Origin: Vicinamibacterales bacterium
GTDB taxonomy: Bacteria; Acidobacteriota; Vicinamibacteria; Vicinamibacterales; UBA2999
NCBI GenBank assembly: GCA_030680175.1
Contig: JAUXWO010000055.1
Span: 62,001-126,000, forward strand
Direction of reading: 5' to 3'
DNA length: 64,000 bases
Every line of letters starts with the position of its first letter. Positions within the stretch are counted from its first letter, which is position 1. A model generated the notes under the pieces. It was not told the DNA's origin, did no database searches, and saw nothing but the letters and a program-made list of their open reading frames with translations. This document shows, piece after piece, positions 7,462 to 17,000 of this stretch. A program made the position numbers and the translations under genes.

Positions 7462-10383
7462 ATGGCGTTTGCTCGACTTCTTCGGCCGTTGCTCGCGGTG
7501 TGCCTCGTGCTGGCGCCGCTCGTCGCGTCGGCCCAACAGACCGGCGCGCTCAGCGGGCGCGTGACGGACACCGACGGTCTGGCGCTGCCCGGCGTCACCG
7601 TCGAAGCTCGGGCTGACGTGCTGCCGGTGCCCCGTGTGGCGATCACCGGGGGGAACGGCGACTACCGGCTGCCGGCGCTCCCGCCCGGCACCTACACCAT
7701 CACCTTCGCCCTGGCCGGGATGCAGACGGTGACGCGCGAGGCGCGCGTCCAGCTGGCGCAGACGACCGTGGCGGATGCGACGCTGGGCGTGGCGGGCCTC
7801 ACCGAGGTCGTGACGGTGACCGCGGGAGCTTCGCTGATTGACCGCGGCTCCTCCGCCATCTCGAGCTCCGTGTCGGCGGATCAGATCCTGGCGCTGCCCG
7901 TCGGGCAGGAGTACCGCGACCTGGTCAAGCTGATTCCCGGTGTGCAGTACACCGAGGAGCAGGTGCGCGGCCCGAGCGCGGGCGGCAGCGGCCAGGACAA
8001 CGTGTACCAGTTCGACGGCGTGAACGTCACGCTGCCGCTCTTCGGGACGCTGTCGGCCGAGCCGGCCTCCCACGACATCGACCAGGTCACGACGATCAAG
8101 GGCGGCGCGCAGGCGATCAACTTCGATCGATCGGGCGGTTTCACGATCGACTCGGTGAGCAAGTCGGGCACCAGCCGCTACCAGGGGATGCTGAGCTACC
8201 AGCTCCAGAACAACGCGATGGCGGCCGAGCTCGAGAGCGGGTCGCGCTCGCGGTACGAGCAGGATCGTACGTGGCTCACCGGCAACGTCGGCGGCCCGAT
8301 CCTCCAGAACCGCCTCTTCTTCTACGGCTCGTATTACCGTCCCACGCGGACGCGCGACAACCAGGCGAACCTGTACGGCGAGCTCCCGGCCTACGAGAGC
8401 ACGCGCAATGAAGGCTTCGGCAAGCTGACGTTCACGCCGTCGAGCGCGGTGCTGCTCAATGCCAGCTACCGCGATTCGAAGCGCGAGGACATCAGCGACC
8501 TGTTCGCGGCCAACGCCTCGGCCACCACCGGATCGGGCAGCGAGTTGCGCCTCCGCATCGCCACCGTGGATGGCTCGTGGGTCATCAACGACCGCAGCTT
8601 CCTGACCTTCAAGTACACGAACTTCGCCAACCGCACCCAGGGCCGGCCCGACAGCATCGCGAGCGTCACGCCGAGCACGCAGGCGGGCACGCGGCTCGAT
8701 GTCACCAGCCTCGACAGCCAGGGCCGCCTGACGGTCCCGACGCCGGTGGCCGGCGCCACGGCGTACAACGCGTTCATCCAGCCGCTCATCGACCGCTACG
8801 GTTCCGTGCAGAACGGCCAGCGCATCGGCGGTGGCATCGTCGGCTTCGGGGCGGAGTTCAACGACCAGGACTTCTTCCGGAACGCCGGGCAGGTGGCCTA
8901 CAACATCACGTTCGGCGGCAACGTCTCGCATGACGTGCACGTCGGCTACCAGCTCTATCAGGACGCCGAGGACCTGGTGCGCAGCTCGAACGGCTGGGGG
9001 CTCATCAGCGTGCCCGGCGGCCGGCTGGCGCCGATCGCCGGCACCGGCCAGTCGGCGTTCTACACGGCACGGTTCCAGCAGCAGTCGATCGGCGTGGCGC
9101 CGAAGATCCGCTCGGAGTACCTGTCGCAGAGCATCGAGGTGAACGACACGATCCGGTGGCAGAACTGGGCGTTCAACCTCGGCGTGCTCGTGAGCAACGA
9201 CACGCTCTACGGGCAGGGGCTGCGCGAAGACGCCTCGACGCTCTCCGGCTACGTGTCGGCGCCCGGCAACAAGTACAACATGTACGAGCTGCCGTTCAGC
9301 AAGATGATCCAGCCGCGCGTGGGTGCGACGTGGGCCTACAACGGCAACGACACCGTGTATGCCAGCTACGCCCGCTACCACCCGGCGGCCAGCTCGCTGC
9401 CCCGCGCGGCGTCGTGGGACCGCAACCTGATCGGCACGTTCATCGACGCGCACTTCGACCAGACGGGCACGCTGTTCGCCGCGGTGCCGGTCGGCTCCTC
9501 GTCGGGCAAGCTCTTCGTCGAAGACATGACGCCGCGCACGGTGGACGAGTTCCTCGTGGGCACGGCGCGCCAGATCAACCCGCAGTGGTCGATGCGGTTC
9601 TACGGCCGCTACCGTGAGGGCAGCCACTTCTGGGAAGACACGAACAACAACGCGCGCGTCGCGTTCAATCCGCCCGCGAACATCCCGCGCGAGCTCTACA
9701 TCACGGATCTGAGCCAGCGTCTGGCGCAGATCGGCAGCGGCTCGAGCTACGTCATCGCGGAGCTCGACGGCGCCTACACGAAGTTCTACGAGGCGACGGT
9801 CGAGAGCGAGTGGCGCGGCAGCCGCGCGTTCGTCCGCGGCTCCTACACCTGGAGCCGCTACACGGGCAACTTCGACCAGGACAACACGACGACGGGCAAC
9901 GATGCCAACGTGTTCATGGGATCGTCGTTCATCGCCGACGCGGCCGGCCGGCAGCTCTGGGACTTCCGCGATGGCACGCTGCGCGGCGACCGCCCGCACA
10001 TGCTGAAGGTCTACGGCTTCTACAACCTGGGCTGGAACGCCAGCGTCGGCGCCTTCGCCGTGGCGCAGTCGGGCCAGCCGTGGGAGGAGTGGAGCTTCGA
10101 GCCGTATCGCAGCCTGACGACGAGCACGAGCAGCACGTCACGGTTCGCCGAGCCGGCCGGGTCGCGCCGGAGCGATGCGCACTGGCAGCTCGATCTGAAC
10201 TACACGCAGAACGTGCGGCTGGCCGGCCGCTCGAGCCTCCAGATCGCCCTCGACCTGTTCAACGTCATGAACAACCAGACCGGCTACGACATCCAGCCGG
10301 TGCGGGAGAGTTCGGTGTTCGGACAGCCCCGCGCCTACTTCGACCCAAGGCGCATCCAGATCGCCGCCCGGCTCCTCTTCTAG
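7462..10383 (+). CDS. Oar-like TonB-dependent receptor with carboxypeptidase-regulatory-like domain
   Basis: A 973-residue outer-membrane protein. The signal peptide (LLAVCLVLAPLVASA) is followed by a carboxypeptidase-regulatory-like beta sandwich (GALSGRVTDTDGLALPGVTV to about residue 105). The plug is at roughly 120-240 (ISSSVSADQILALPVG, YQFDGVNVT, GGAQAINFD). A 22-strand barrel with typical periodic aromatic strands follows and ends in the C-terminal phenylalanine signature AARLLF. GGAGG at 7452-7456 fixes the start. Oar-like receptors take up large substrates or move proteins in a TonB-dependent way; the ligand is unknown. The gene ends one base before the left arm of a hairpin element. 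Confidence 0.92.
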   Translation: MAFARLLRPLLAVCLVLAPLVASAQQTGALSGRVTDTDGLALPGVTVEARADVLPVPRVAITGGNGDYRLPALPPGTYTITFALAGMQTVTREARVQLAQTTVADATLGVAGLTEVVTVTAGASLIDRGSSAISSSVSADQILALPVGQEYRDLVKLIPGVQYTEEQVRGPSAGGSGQDNVYQFDGVNVTLPLFGTLSAEPASHDIDQVTTIKGGAQAINFDRSGGFTIDSVSKSGTSRYQGMLSYQLQNNAMAAELESGSRSRYEQDRTWLTGNVGGPILQNRLFFYGSYYRPTRTRDNQANLYGELPAYESTRNEGFGKLTFTPSSAVLLNASYRDSKREDISDLFAANASATTGSGSELRLRIATVDGSWVINDRSFLTFKYTNFANRTQGRPDSIASVTPSTQAGTRLDVTSLDSQGRLTVPTPVAGATAYNAFIQPLIDRYGSVQNGQRIGGGIVGFGAEFNDQDFFRNAGQVAYNITFGGNVSHDVHVGYQLYQDAEDLVRSSNGWGLISVPGGRLAPIAGTGQSAFYTARFQQQSIGVAPKIRSEYLSQSIEVNDTIRWQNWAFNLGVLVSNDTLYGQGLREDASTLSGYVSAPGNKYNMYELPFSKMIQPRVGATWAYNGNDTVYASYARYHPAASSLPRAASWDRNLIGTFIDAHFDQTGTLFAAVPVGSSSGKLFVEDMTPRTVDEFLVGTARQINPQWSMRFYGRYREGSHFWEDTNNNARVAFNPPANIPRELYITDLSQRLAQIGSGSSYVIAELDGAYTKFYEATVESEWRGSRAFVRGSYTWSRYTGNFDQDNTTTGNDANVFMGSSFIADAAGRQLWDFRDGTLRGDRPHMLKVYGFYNLGWNASVGAFAVAQSGQPWEEWSFEPYRSLTTSTSSTSRFAEPAGSRRSDAHWQLDLNYTQNVRLAGRSSLQIALDLFNVMNNQTGYDIQPVRESSVFGQPRAYFDPRRIQIAARLLF

Positions 10384-10384
10384 G

Positions 10385-10501
10385 AGGGGTCTGGCACCGT
10401 GACATCGAAATCGGTGCAGTTCCGGCACTCCCGCCTGTTGAAGGACTGCGGAGGGGAGTGCAGAAAGTGCACCGATTTCGATGTCACGGTGCCAGACCCC
10501 T
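10385..10501. mobile_element. MITE/REP-like element with 34-base perfect inverted arms
   Basis: Arms at 10385-10418 and 10468-10501 are perfect reverse complements beginning AGGGGTCTGGCACC and ending CGGTGCA. The 49-base centre is itself nearly palindromic (GCACTCCC against GGGAGTGC), so the whole 117 bases can fold into one long hairpin. There is no room for a transposase, so it would be non-autonomous. It lies between the stop of the receptor gene and the 3' end of the sulfatase gene, and its right arm supplies the last five codons and stop of the latter. GGTCTGGCACC-type ends are reminiscent of REP elements mobilised by RAYT/Y1 transposases; that link is inference. Confidence 0.75.
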
Positions 10502-12529
10502 GAAGAGCGCCTCCCTGGCAATCAGCTCCCGCGTCGTTTCGTCTGCCCGTTCCCGGGCACGTGCGATGCGGGCGGCGGCGTCCGGTTCCTTCAGCAGCAC
10601 GCTCACCTGCGCCCGCTTGAAGAGCGCCATGGCGATCTCCGGATGCGCGTCCGGCACCCGGTCGAGTGCCTCGCGCGCCTCGGGGAAGCGCCGCACGTCC
10701 ATGTAGAGCACGCCGAGTTCCAGATCGTGCGCGAAGCCGGCGGGCTGCCGCCGGCGCGCGGCCTCGAATGATTCCAGCGCGAGCGGCGTCCGCCCCTCGT
10801 GCATCGCCATCTGACCGAGCTGCACGAGCTCCGCCGGGGACGGCGTCCTCATGCCGTAGACACGCTGGCGCAGGTCGACCGCGTCCCCGATGCGCCCCTC
10901 GCGCTCCCGCACGACGGCCAGCGCCTCGACGGCCGGCAGGCGGTCCGGCGTGTCGGCCACGATCTGCTCGAGCAGCGGCACCGCGCGGCGCCACTCCGCC
11001 CCGCGCGCGTAGTGCAGCGCGAGGTACGTGCGGACATCCGCGGACAGCGGCGCGATCGTCGCTGCCCGCCGGAACATCTCCACGGCACGCGCGTCCTCGC
11101 CGAGCGACGAGAACGCGGTCGCCAGCCGCAGCGCCGCATCGAGGTTGTAGGCGTCCTCGGCGAGGATCTGCTCGAGGAGCGGAACGACCTCGCGATAGCG
11201 TTCGGCGACGAAGAGCCCCGACGCGCGCTCGATCACCTCGAACAGGTGCACCATGTCGGCCGGCCTCGGCGCGTCGCGGCGCACGGGCGGTGCCACGCTG
11301 GAACTCACGTAGCCAAGGCTCGCGAGGTTGCGCCGGGCCTCGTCGCTCAGGCCTTCCGGGCCGCGCGCCGCCTCCGGCGACGGCACCGGGTAGTCGTCGA
11401 GCGCCTGCCGCAGCGCGGCCGGCACGCCCGCGCCCGGGAACAGGTCGCGCGTCTCACCGGGATCCGCGGCCAGGTCGTACACCTCGATCGGCCCTGCGAG
11501 GATCGCCTTGCGCGTGCCGTCCACCGCCATGATCTGCGGCTGCCAGCCGTACGACAGAAACGGCTTCATCGCCTCGCCCAGCACGATCTCCCGCGGCTCC
11601 CCGCGCAGGCTGCCCTCGGCGTCGAGGCCCGCCCAGTCGCGGATGGTGTGGAAGATGCGGCGGATGCTCGCCGGCGTCTCGCTCACGCCGGGCGCGATCC
11701 CCGGCCCCGCCATCACCATCGGCACCTGCATCGTTGGCTGGTAGAGGAGGCTCCCGTGCTGCCGTTCGCCGTGATCGCCGAGTCCCTCGCCGTGGTCGCC
11801 GGAGACGATGATGGCGATGGGGCCGGGGGCCTGGCGGTCGAACGCCTCGATCAGGCGGCCGAGTTGCTCGTCCATGGCCGCGACCTCGCCGAGGTAGGGA
11901 TTCTCCGGGAAGCGGCTCAGGTACGGCTCCGGCGGTGCGTAGGGCGTGTGCGGGTCGAAGTAATGAACCCAGAGGAAGACGGGGGCGTCCGACGGCTGCG
12001 CGAGGAAGGCGAGCGCGCGATCGGTCGTCTCTCTCGCGCTGCGCTCCACGCGCCCCTCGTCGAGCGCATCGTCGTACGCGTCGAACCCGCGCGCGAGGCC
12101 GAACCGGCGCGAGAGCACGAACGACGACACGAACGCCGCGGTGCGGTAGCCGGACTCCCGCAACTGCTCGGCGACGACGGGGTGATCGGGGGAGAGGTAG
12201 CGTGCGTTTTCGTGGATGCCGTGTCCGCCGGGATAGAGCCCCGTCATCATCGAGGCATGCGACGGGAGCGTCTCCGGGGTGGTGGCGTAGGCGTGGCGGA
12301 AGCGGCGGCCGCGTGCGGCCAGCGCATTGAAGGCCGGGGTCTCGATGCCAACGGCGTCGGGGCCGATGGCATCGGCGCGCGTGGTGTCGAGCGTGACGAG
12401 GAGGATGGAGGGGCGTGCGGCTCCGGTCGTGGCCGCGCCGGGCTGCGGACCGTCGCTCCGGCCGCACCCGGCGATGAGGACAAGCGCAGCGAACGTCAGG
12501 AGGCCCAGGGATGAAGGGACACGGCGCAT
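10484..12529 (-). CDS. Sulfatase-family (alkaline phosphatase fold) lipoprotein with TPR tail
   Basis: A 681-residue protein. The lipobox LIAGC places a lipid-modified Cys at 22. Residues 40-400 form a sulfatase-type domain: metal-binding TLDTTRADA at 46-54, the nucleophile region ETLPSHASMMTG at 86-97, HYFDPHTPY, and the metal motif SGDHGEGLGDHG. At the nucleophile position the sequence is T-L-P-S-H, with Thr87 in place of the usual Cys or Ser of C/S-x-P-x-R, so classical formylglycine sulfatase chemistry is unlikely. Residues 450-681 are TPR-like helical repeats. The last five codons come from the adjacent hairpin element. The start at 12529 gives the lipoprotein signal. Confidence 0.85.
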   Translation of the reverse strand: MRRVPSSLGLLTFAALVLIAGCGRSDGPQPGAATTGAARPSILLVTLDTTRADAIGPDAVGIETPAFNALAARGRRFRHAYATTPETLPSHASMMTGLYPGGHGIHENARYLSPDHPVVAEQLRESGYRTAAFVSSFVLSRRFGLARGFDAYDDALDEGRVERSARETTDRALAFLAQPSDAPVFLWVHYFDPHTPYAPPEPYLSRFPENPYLGEVAAMDEQLGRLIEAFDRQAPGPIAIIVSGDHGEGLGDHGERQHGSLLYQPTMQVPMVMAGPGIAPGVSETPASIRRIFHTIRDWAGLDAEGSLRGEPREIVLGEAMKPFLSYGWQPQIMAVDGTRKAILAGPIEVYDLAADPGETRDLFPGAGVPAALRQALDDYPVPSPEAARGPEGLSDEARRNLASLGYVSSSVAPPVRRDAPRPADMVHLFEVIERASGLFVAERYREVVPLLEQILAEDAYNLDAALRLATAFSSLGEDARAVEMFRRAATIAPLSADVRTYLALHYARGAEWRRAVPLLEQIVADTPDRLPAVEALAVVREREGRIGDAVDLRQRVYGMRTPSPAELVQLGQMAMHEGRTPLALESFEAARRRQPAGFAHDLELGVLYMDVRRFPEAREALDRVPDAHPEIAMALFKRAQVSVLLKEPDAAARIARARERADETTRELIAREALFRGLAP

Positions 12530-12544
12530 GGTCCCTTCATTGTA
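12511..12544 (-). promoter_or_regulatory. Inverted repeat around the sulfatase start and a TACAAT hexamer
   Basis: ATGAAGGGAC at 12511-12520 and GTCCCTTCAT at 12531-12540 are perfect reverse complements separated by ten bases. On the minus strand the start codon (12529-12527) lies in the loop and the ribosome-binding-like AAGGGA lies in the stem. TACAAT on the minus strand (12544-12539) is a -10-like hexamer nine bases before the start. If transcription starts normally from it, the upstream arm would be only partly transcribed, so an operator is as likely as an mRNA hairpin. Confidence 0.45.
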
Positions 12545-12606
12545 CGGAGATCGACGACGCGATCGCCGGGGCTCTGCCGTGGTTCCCGGCGCTTGTGATC
12601 CGACGC

Positions 12607-12655
12607 GATTCCGCGGGCCGCCCACCGGGCAGTCCGGTCGTAGCCAATCAACGTC
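12607..12655 (+). repeat. Dispersed structured element, degenerate copy 1
   Basis: The segment beginning GATTCCGCGGGCCGCCCA and continuing through a GGGC..CCGG stretch to AATCAACGTCAC matches the two longer copies at 45030-45127 and 60001-60100, the former in reverse orientation. The conserved core can form a GCCC/GGGC hairpin. Similarity fades upstream of 12600. It lies in the gap between the divergent upstream ends of the sulfatase gene and the 3' end of the STAS-like gene. Confidence 0.5.
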
Positions 12656-12658
12656 ACT

Positions 12659-13045
12659 TCACGAGTCGCCTGGGTGCGCCGGCTCCCGGGAGGACCGCAG
12701 CCACGCCACGGCCTCCTCCGGATCGGTGAAGGCCTCGACCTGGCCGTTCGATCGGGCGCTGACCTGCCGCACCACGCCGTAGGCGGCGCCGCCGGGCGGC
12801 GCGACTATGGCGACGTGGCTGCCGGGGACGAGGCGGCGCCAGCCCTCGGCGGCGCGGGCGCTCTCGCCGGGGGGCGGCAGCGTCGTCTGGTCGCGCACGT
12901 CCAGCAGGACGGGCGTGCCCGGCGCGAAGCCGGGGTCGCGCACGACGGTGCGCATCGTCTTCTCCCAGGCCGCGTAGTCGGTGGCGCCCCGGCTGCGCAC
13001 CCGCACCAATCCCGCCGATCGATCGATTTCGTATTCGTACGCCAT
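12659..13045 (-). CDS. STAS/SpoIIAA-like small protein
   Basis: A 128-residue protein. The start MAYEYEIDRSAGLVRVRSRG, the middle WEKTMRTVVRDPGFAPGTPVLLDVRDQTT and the end EAFTDPEEAVAWL fit the SpoIIAA-like/STAS_2 fold that occurs in many acidobacterial and proteobacterial genomes, usually as a stand-alone domain of unknown function. The ATG at 13045 is used because the longer frame upstream has no similarity. It is the last gene of a minus-strand run that includes the Tat protein and the CHAT protein, separated from them by 65 bases. Confidence 0.7.
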   Translation of the reverse strand: MAYEYEIDRSAGLVRVRSRGATDYAAWEKTMRTVVRDPGFAPGTPVLLDVRDQTTLPPPGESARAAEGWRRLVPGSHVAIVAPPGGAAYGVVRQVSARSNGQVEAFTDPEEAVAWLRSSREPAHPGDS

Positions 13046-13110
13046 ACGTGTCGCTCCCGCGGAGGTCCGGGGACCGGCGCCAGGCGCCGGCCCCCGAAGC
13101 AACCGCCACA

Positions 13111-14043
13111 TCAGATCCCGCCGCCGTCGTCGCCGTAGTACGCCTGGAAACAGAGGTCCATGAACGGGGGGAACACCGCCCCGGCGCCCGCCTCCAAGGA
13201 CACGAACGCCGGAACCCCGCACGGAAGACCCGTTGCCGGCGTGTTCCTTCCGGTCGCCGATTCGCACTCGGCGATCACCGGATCCGCGCCCACGAGGAAC
13301 TGCGAGAGCAGCTCGCCATGCTCGAGGCGCTTCGGGTCGCCCTGGTCGATGCGCGGGCCCGCGGAGCTGATAAACCACAGCTCCGCCGCGTCGTCCGCGG
13401 CCGGGGTGAAGGACCGCACGGTGCGCCCCGCGCTCAGGCGGAGCGAGGCGGCGCCGGCCTCGAAGTTGACGGCATCGGTCAGCGGCTGCTTGTGCGCGCC
13501 GAACGACCAGATCCTCCCCGCATCGGGATGCGCGGACGAGTTCACCAGCCGCCCGCCCGAGAGCGATGCCGTGGCGTGCGACCAGCGCCCCAGGTCGCTG
13601 CGCAGGCGCTTGCCCGGGGCGATGAGGTGCATCTGCGCGAGGTGGTCGGCGCGGTTGTCGACGGTCGCTCGGCCGTCATGCGCCACGACGTCAATCGACA
13701 TGTGCTCGAGGCACAGGAACACGAAGTCGTCCGGGCCGGATCCGGTGACCTGCTGGTCGAACGCCTCGGCGACGACGCCGGGGGCGGGCTGCATGCCGAG
13801 GGCGGCCGCGATGGCGCTCCCGGTGCGCGCCATGGCGAACGGCACGTGCGCGAAGTGCTGCATGGCGTGGTGGCCGGGGGTGACGGCGAGCAGCGTGCCG
13901 TCGGTGCGCTTGACGAAGCCCATCATGCCGACGAAGCGCACGGTGAGCCCGCCCTGTCGCGCCGAGGCGTGCGGGACGGCGGTGGCGGCGAGTGCGGCGG
14001 CCACGCCGGTGGAAACGGAGCGGAGAAAGCGTCTGCGGTTCAC
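13111..14043 (-). CDS. Tat-exported protein of unknown function, coupled to the CHAT gene
   Basis: A 310-residue protein with a classical twin-arginine signal: MNRRRFLRSVSTGVAAALAA, cleaved after about residue 28 (SASA-like PHASA). This predicts export in a folded state. The mature part has recurring GxVxF strands (LTVRFVGMMGFVKR, DDFVFLCLEHMSIDVV) and several histidines but no family I recognise. The ATG at 14043-14041 overlaps the stop of the upstream CHAT gene (14042-14040), so the two are translationally coupled. It is therefore a candidate partner or substrate of that protease; this is inference from position only. Confidence 0.75.
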   Translation of the reverse strand: MNRRRFLRSVSTGVAAALAATAVPHASARQGGLTVRFVGMMGFVKRTDGTLLAVTPGHHAMQHFAHVPFAMARTGSAIAAALGMQPAPGVVAEAFDQQVTGSGPDDFVFLCLEHMSIDVVAHDGRATVDNRADHLAQMHLIAPGKRLRSDLGRWSHATASLSGGRLVNSSAHPDAGRIWSFGAHKQPLTDAVNFEAGAASLRLSAGRTVRSFTPAADDAAELWFISSAGPRIDQGDPKRLEHGELLSQFLVGADPVIAECESATGRNTPATGLPCGVPAFVSLEAGAGAVFPPFMDLCFQAYYGDDGGGI

Positions 14044-17000
14044 GGGAGACTCCCACGGTGCGGGTCGTTAGGGGTGGTGTGACTTGCCCCGAACACGGCG
14101 AGCCGGGCCCACGGGCCAGGCTGCCGGCCGGTCCGCTGGAGGGCCTGGACCTGCACCTGCTGCAGGCTCTCCGCAGCTGATGCACCGCGCGCGTACGCGC
14201 GGTGAAACTCGACGAACATCTGCCGCGCCAGGGTGTCGTCCAGGGGGCCGAGTGCGCTCACCACCGTGGGGGCGCCCGCCGCCAGAAACGCGCGCGCCAG
14301 GCTGAGCGCGCCTTCGCCGCGAGCCGAGGGGCCGCCGCCGCTGTCGCAGGAGGCCAGCACGACGAGGCCGGTGCGCGAGAAGTCCCGTGCCGCGACCTCG
14401 CGTGCGAACACCGCGCCGGAGTACGGCCGTCCCGGCGCGTCGGCGAGCATCAGCCGCGAGAGCATCGGGTACTCGGCGTTGGTCATCCCGTGGGCCGCTA
14501 CGTGCACGACGTCGCGCCCTGGGCCATCGTCAAGCAGGCGATCAGGAGTGGCTGTGACACCCGCGCGGAGTTCTGCCGATCCGTAAATCGCCGCGATGGC
14601 GGCCGCTTCGTCGCGGGAGCCTGGAAGGGGCGCAAGGCGGGCGCCGGTGGACGTCGATGGCGCGCCGATGATGAGTGCCGAAGGCCGCCCACCCGGTCGC
14701 GCGACCGCTCGCTCGGTGGCGCGCACGAAGACGGTGGCGCTCGGCGCGACCGTCAGAGCCATATCCTCGATGAGGTAGCGACCTCGCCGCCGATCATGCA
14801 GACCTGCAAACGCCAGCGAGCTGTAAGGGCCGTCCGGAACGATCACGAGGAGTCGCGCGCCACGAAGACTCGCGAGGTGTGGACGAATGAGCGCATCGAA
14901 TAGCTCACCGCTGGCGTGTGTGCCACCCGTGCCTGTGGTGATGCCGTTGCTGTATGCCGCTGCCAACGAGACGGCCCTATCGCGCAACACAGGCACGGTG
15001 GCCGCCGAAATAGACCCACGGTGAACCAGCCACGAAACAAGCTCGTCCTGGAACTGATTCAAGATCAGTACAGCTGTGCCCTCCGGAATCGCGGCTGCGA
15101 GGCCTGGGAGAGACACCTCTTCAGCCCCGCTCCATTGGTGTGCCTCGACAACCGTGCGTGCCCGGCCTCGCTCTCCGTAGTTGAAGGCTGCGTTCCTGTC
15201 CCCCCGTGCCAACGCGAGCTGAATTGCCTGCTCGAACAGCGCCCAGGACCGGTCCGAGTACGAGATACGACCCTCGCTAGACATGGAAGCTCGCTCGTCA
15301 TCGAAAGCCGCAATGCCCGCCGAGATGTGGCGCTCGGCCTCGTTCAACATGCCTTGAGCGAGGAACGCGGTTGCCAACGTCACAGAGAGCTGGGCAACAC
15401 CGAGCCGGTCCCGCCGTTCGTCGAGTCGTTGCCGTGCCTCGGTTGCAGCGGCAATTGCTCTAGGAGGGTCGGCTGTTCCGAACAGCTCGGCCTCTGCAGC
15501 CAGAACAGATGTCTCCACACGGCGCCTCATCACTGGATCGCTCAGCGTCGCCAATCGCTCAGTAGCGAGCCTTAGGTCCTGACTTGCTGCTCCGCGCTGA
15601 CCGACTGCGTGGTGGATCCGAGCTCGCTGCGCAAGGGCCTCGACCTCAACAGCGGCCCCCAACGAATGGCCCGTCTGCGAAGCGGCTGATTGAATAACGA
15701 GGGCAGCCTCTGGCAGGCCGTTTGTCAGCATGTCCCCGGCGGCGCTGAGTAGGATCCCGTGTCGGACCCTCGTGGCTTCTGCCCCAGAGAGGCTCGAAGC
15801 CGCCAGTGTTCGGTACTGCCACGCGTGCGGTTCGTCTCCGATGTAATAGAAGAGATTCGCGAGGAGAAGCGCGCCGCCGGCCATGCGCTCTGCATCGCCC
15901 ATCGCCGAGACGGTTTCGAGTGTCTGCTCGTAGAGAAACTGCGCGTCGCCCAGACGGCCCTGGGCGAACGCGGCCATCCCGCCCAGCCAGAGGACTTGCC
16001 CTAGTACGTCCCCGTAGCCCTGACGTCGCGCGGCGACTTCGATACCTGCCAGCGTCTGCTCGACGTCCTTGTAGTTGGCGCGGTAGTAGTCGGCCGACGC
16101 GAGATCGATGGCTGCGCGCAGCTCCAGGGGCACAGCTGCGGCGCGGAGGCCCTTCCTGGCGTCGAGCAGGCTTGTGGGCGACCGCCCTGGGCTCACCGAT
16201 GCCCCCGGTGAGACCGCAGCGTAGGCATCGATTGCGGCCGCCAACGCCTGCGCAGCCGCACCACCCGCCGCTTCCGCCCGGTCGATCGTGACGACGACGT
16301 CGCGGCCGAGTTGATCGCCGGTCAGCCGTGCGAAGGCGTCCGCGAGCATGCGTGCGGTGGCGAGCGGGGTTGTGGCGTCGCCGCGATTCAGCGTGGCCGT
16401 GGCCCAGGCGGGGAAGAGGTCGCGTTCGAGGAACTCGCGCGCGCGGCTCGTGTGCTGGCGCACCGCCGCATCCACATCGGCCTGGCTCGGTGACGCCTGC
16501 AGGCGGGCGAGCACCTCCGGCCACGGGTCGCCGACCGGCATCAGCGCCTGGAGCCGGCCTTCGGCCTCGGCGCGCCACTCGGGGTTCGATTCGTGTGCGA
16601 GGTAGGCCTGCCACGCCTCGCGCGCGAGGTCGCGCGGGGCGATGGCCGCGATCGCCAGGGCGCGGTTGAACCACGCTTCCGCCCGCGACGGATCCGCCGC
16701 GATCGCGCGCTCGGCCGCCGACAGCGCGCGGGGGAGATCGTCGGGCCGGCCGCCAAGGCGCGCGCGCTCGTGGTACGCCGCGGCCAGATCCGCCAGGACC
16801 GCCGCGTCCTGGGGCGCGATGTCCGCCGCCGCCGTCAGCGCGCGGATCGCCTCGTGGTACTCGCCGACGAGCAGCGCCGCCACGCCGGTGGCGTGCTGGC
16901 TCGCCGCGCTCAGGTCCGCGTGGTGCGCCTCGCGGATCTCGCCGGCCGCCGCCACGAGCATCCACGGGCGGGCCACGGCTGTGTCGCCATCCACGGAGCG

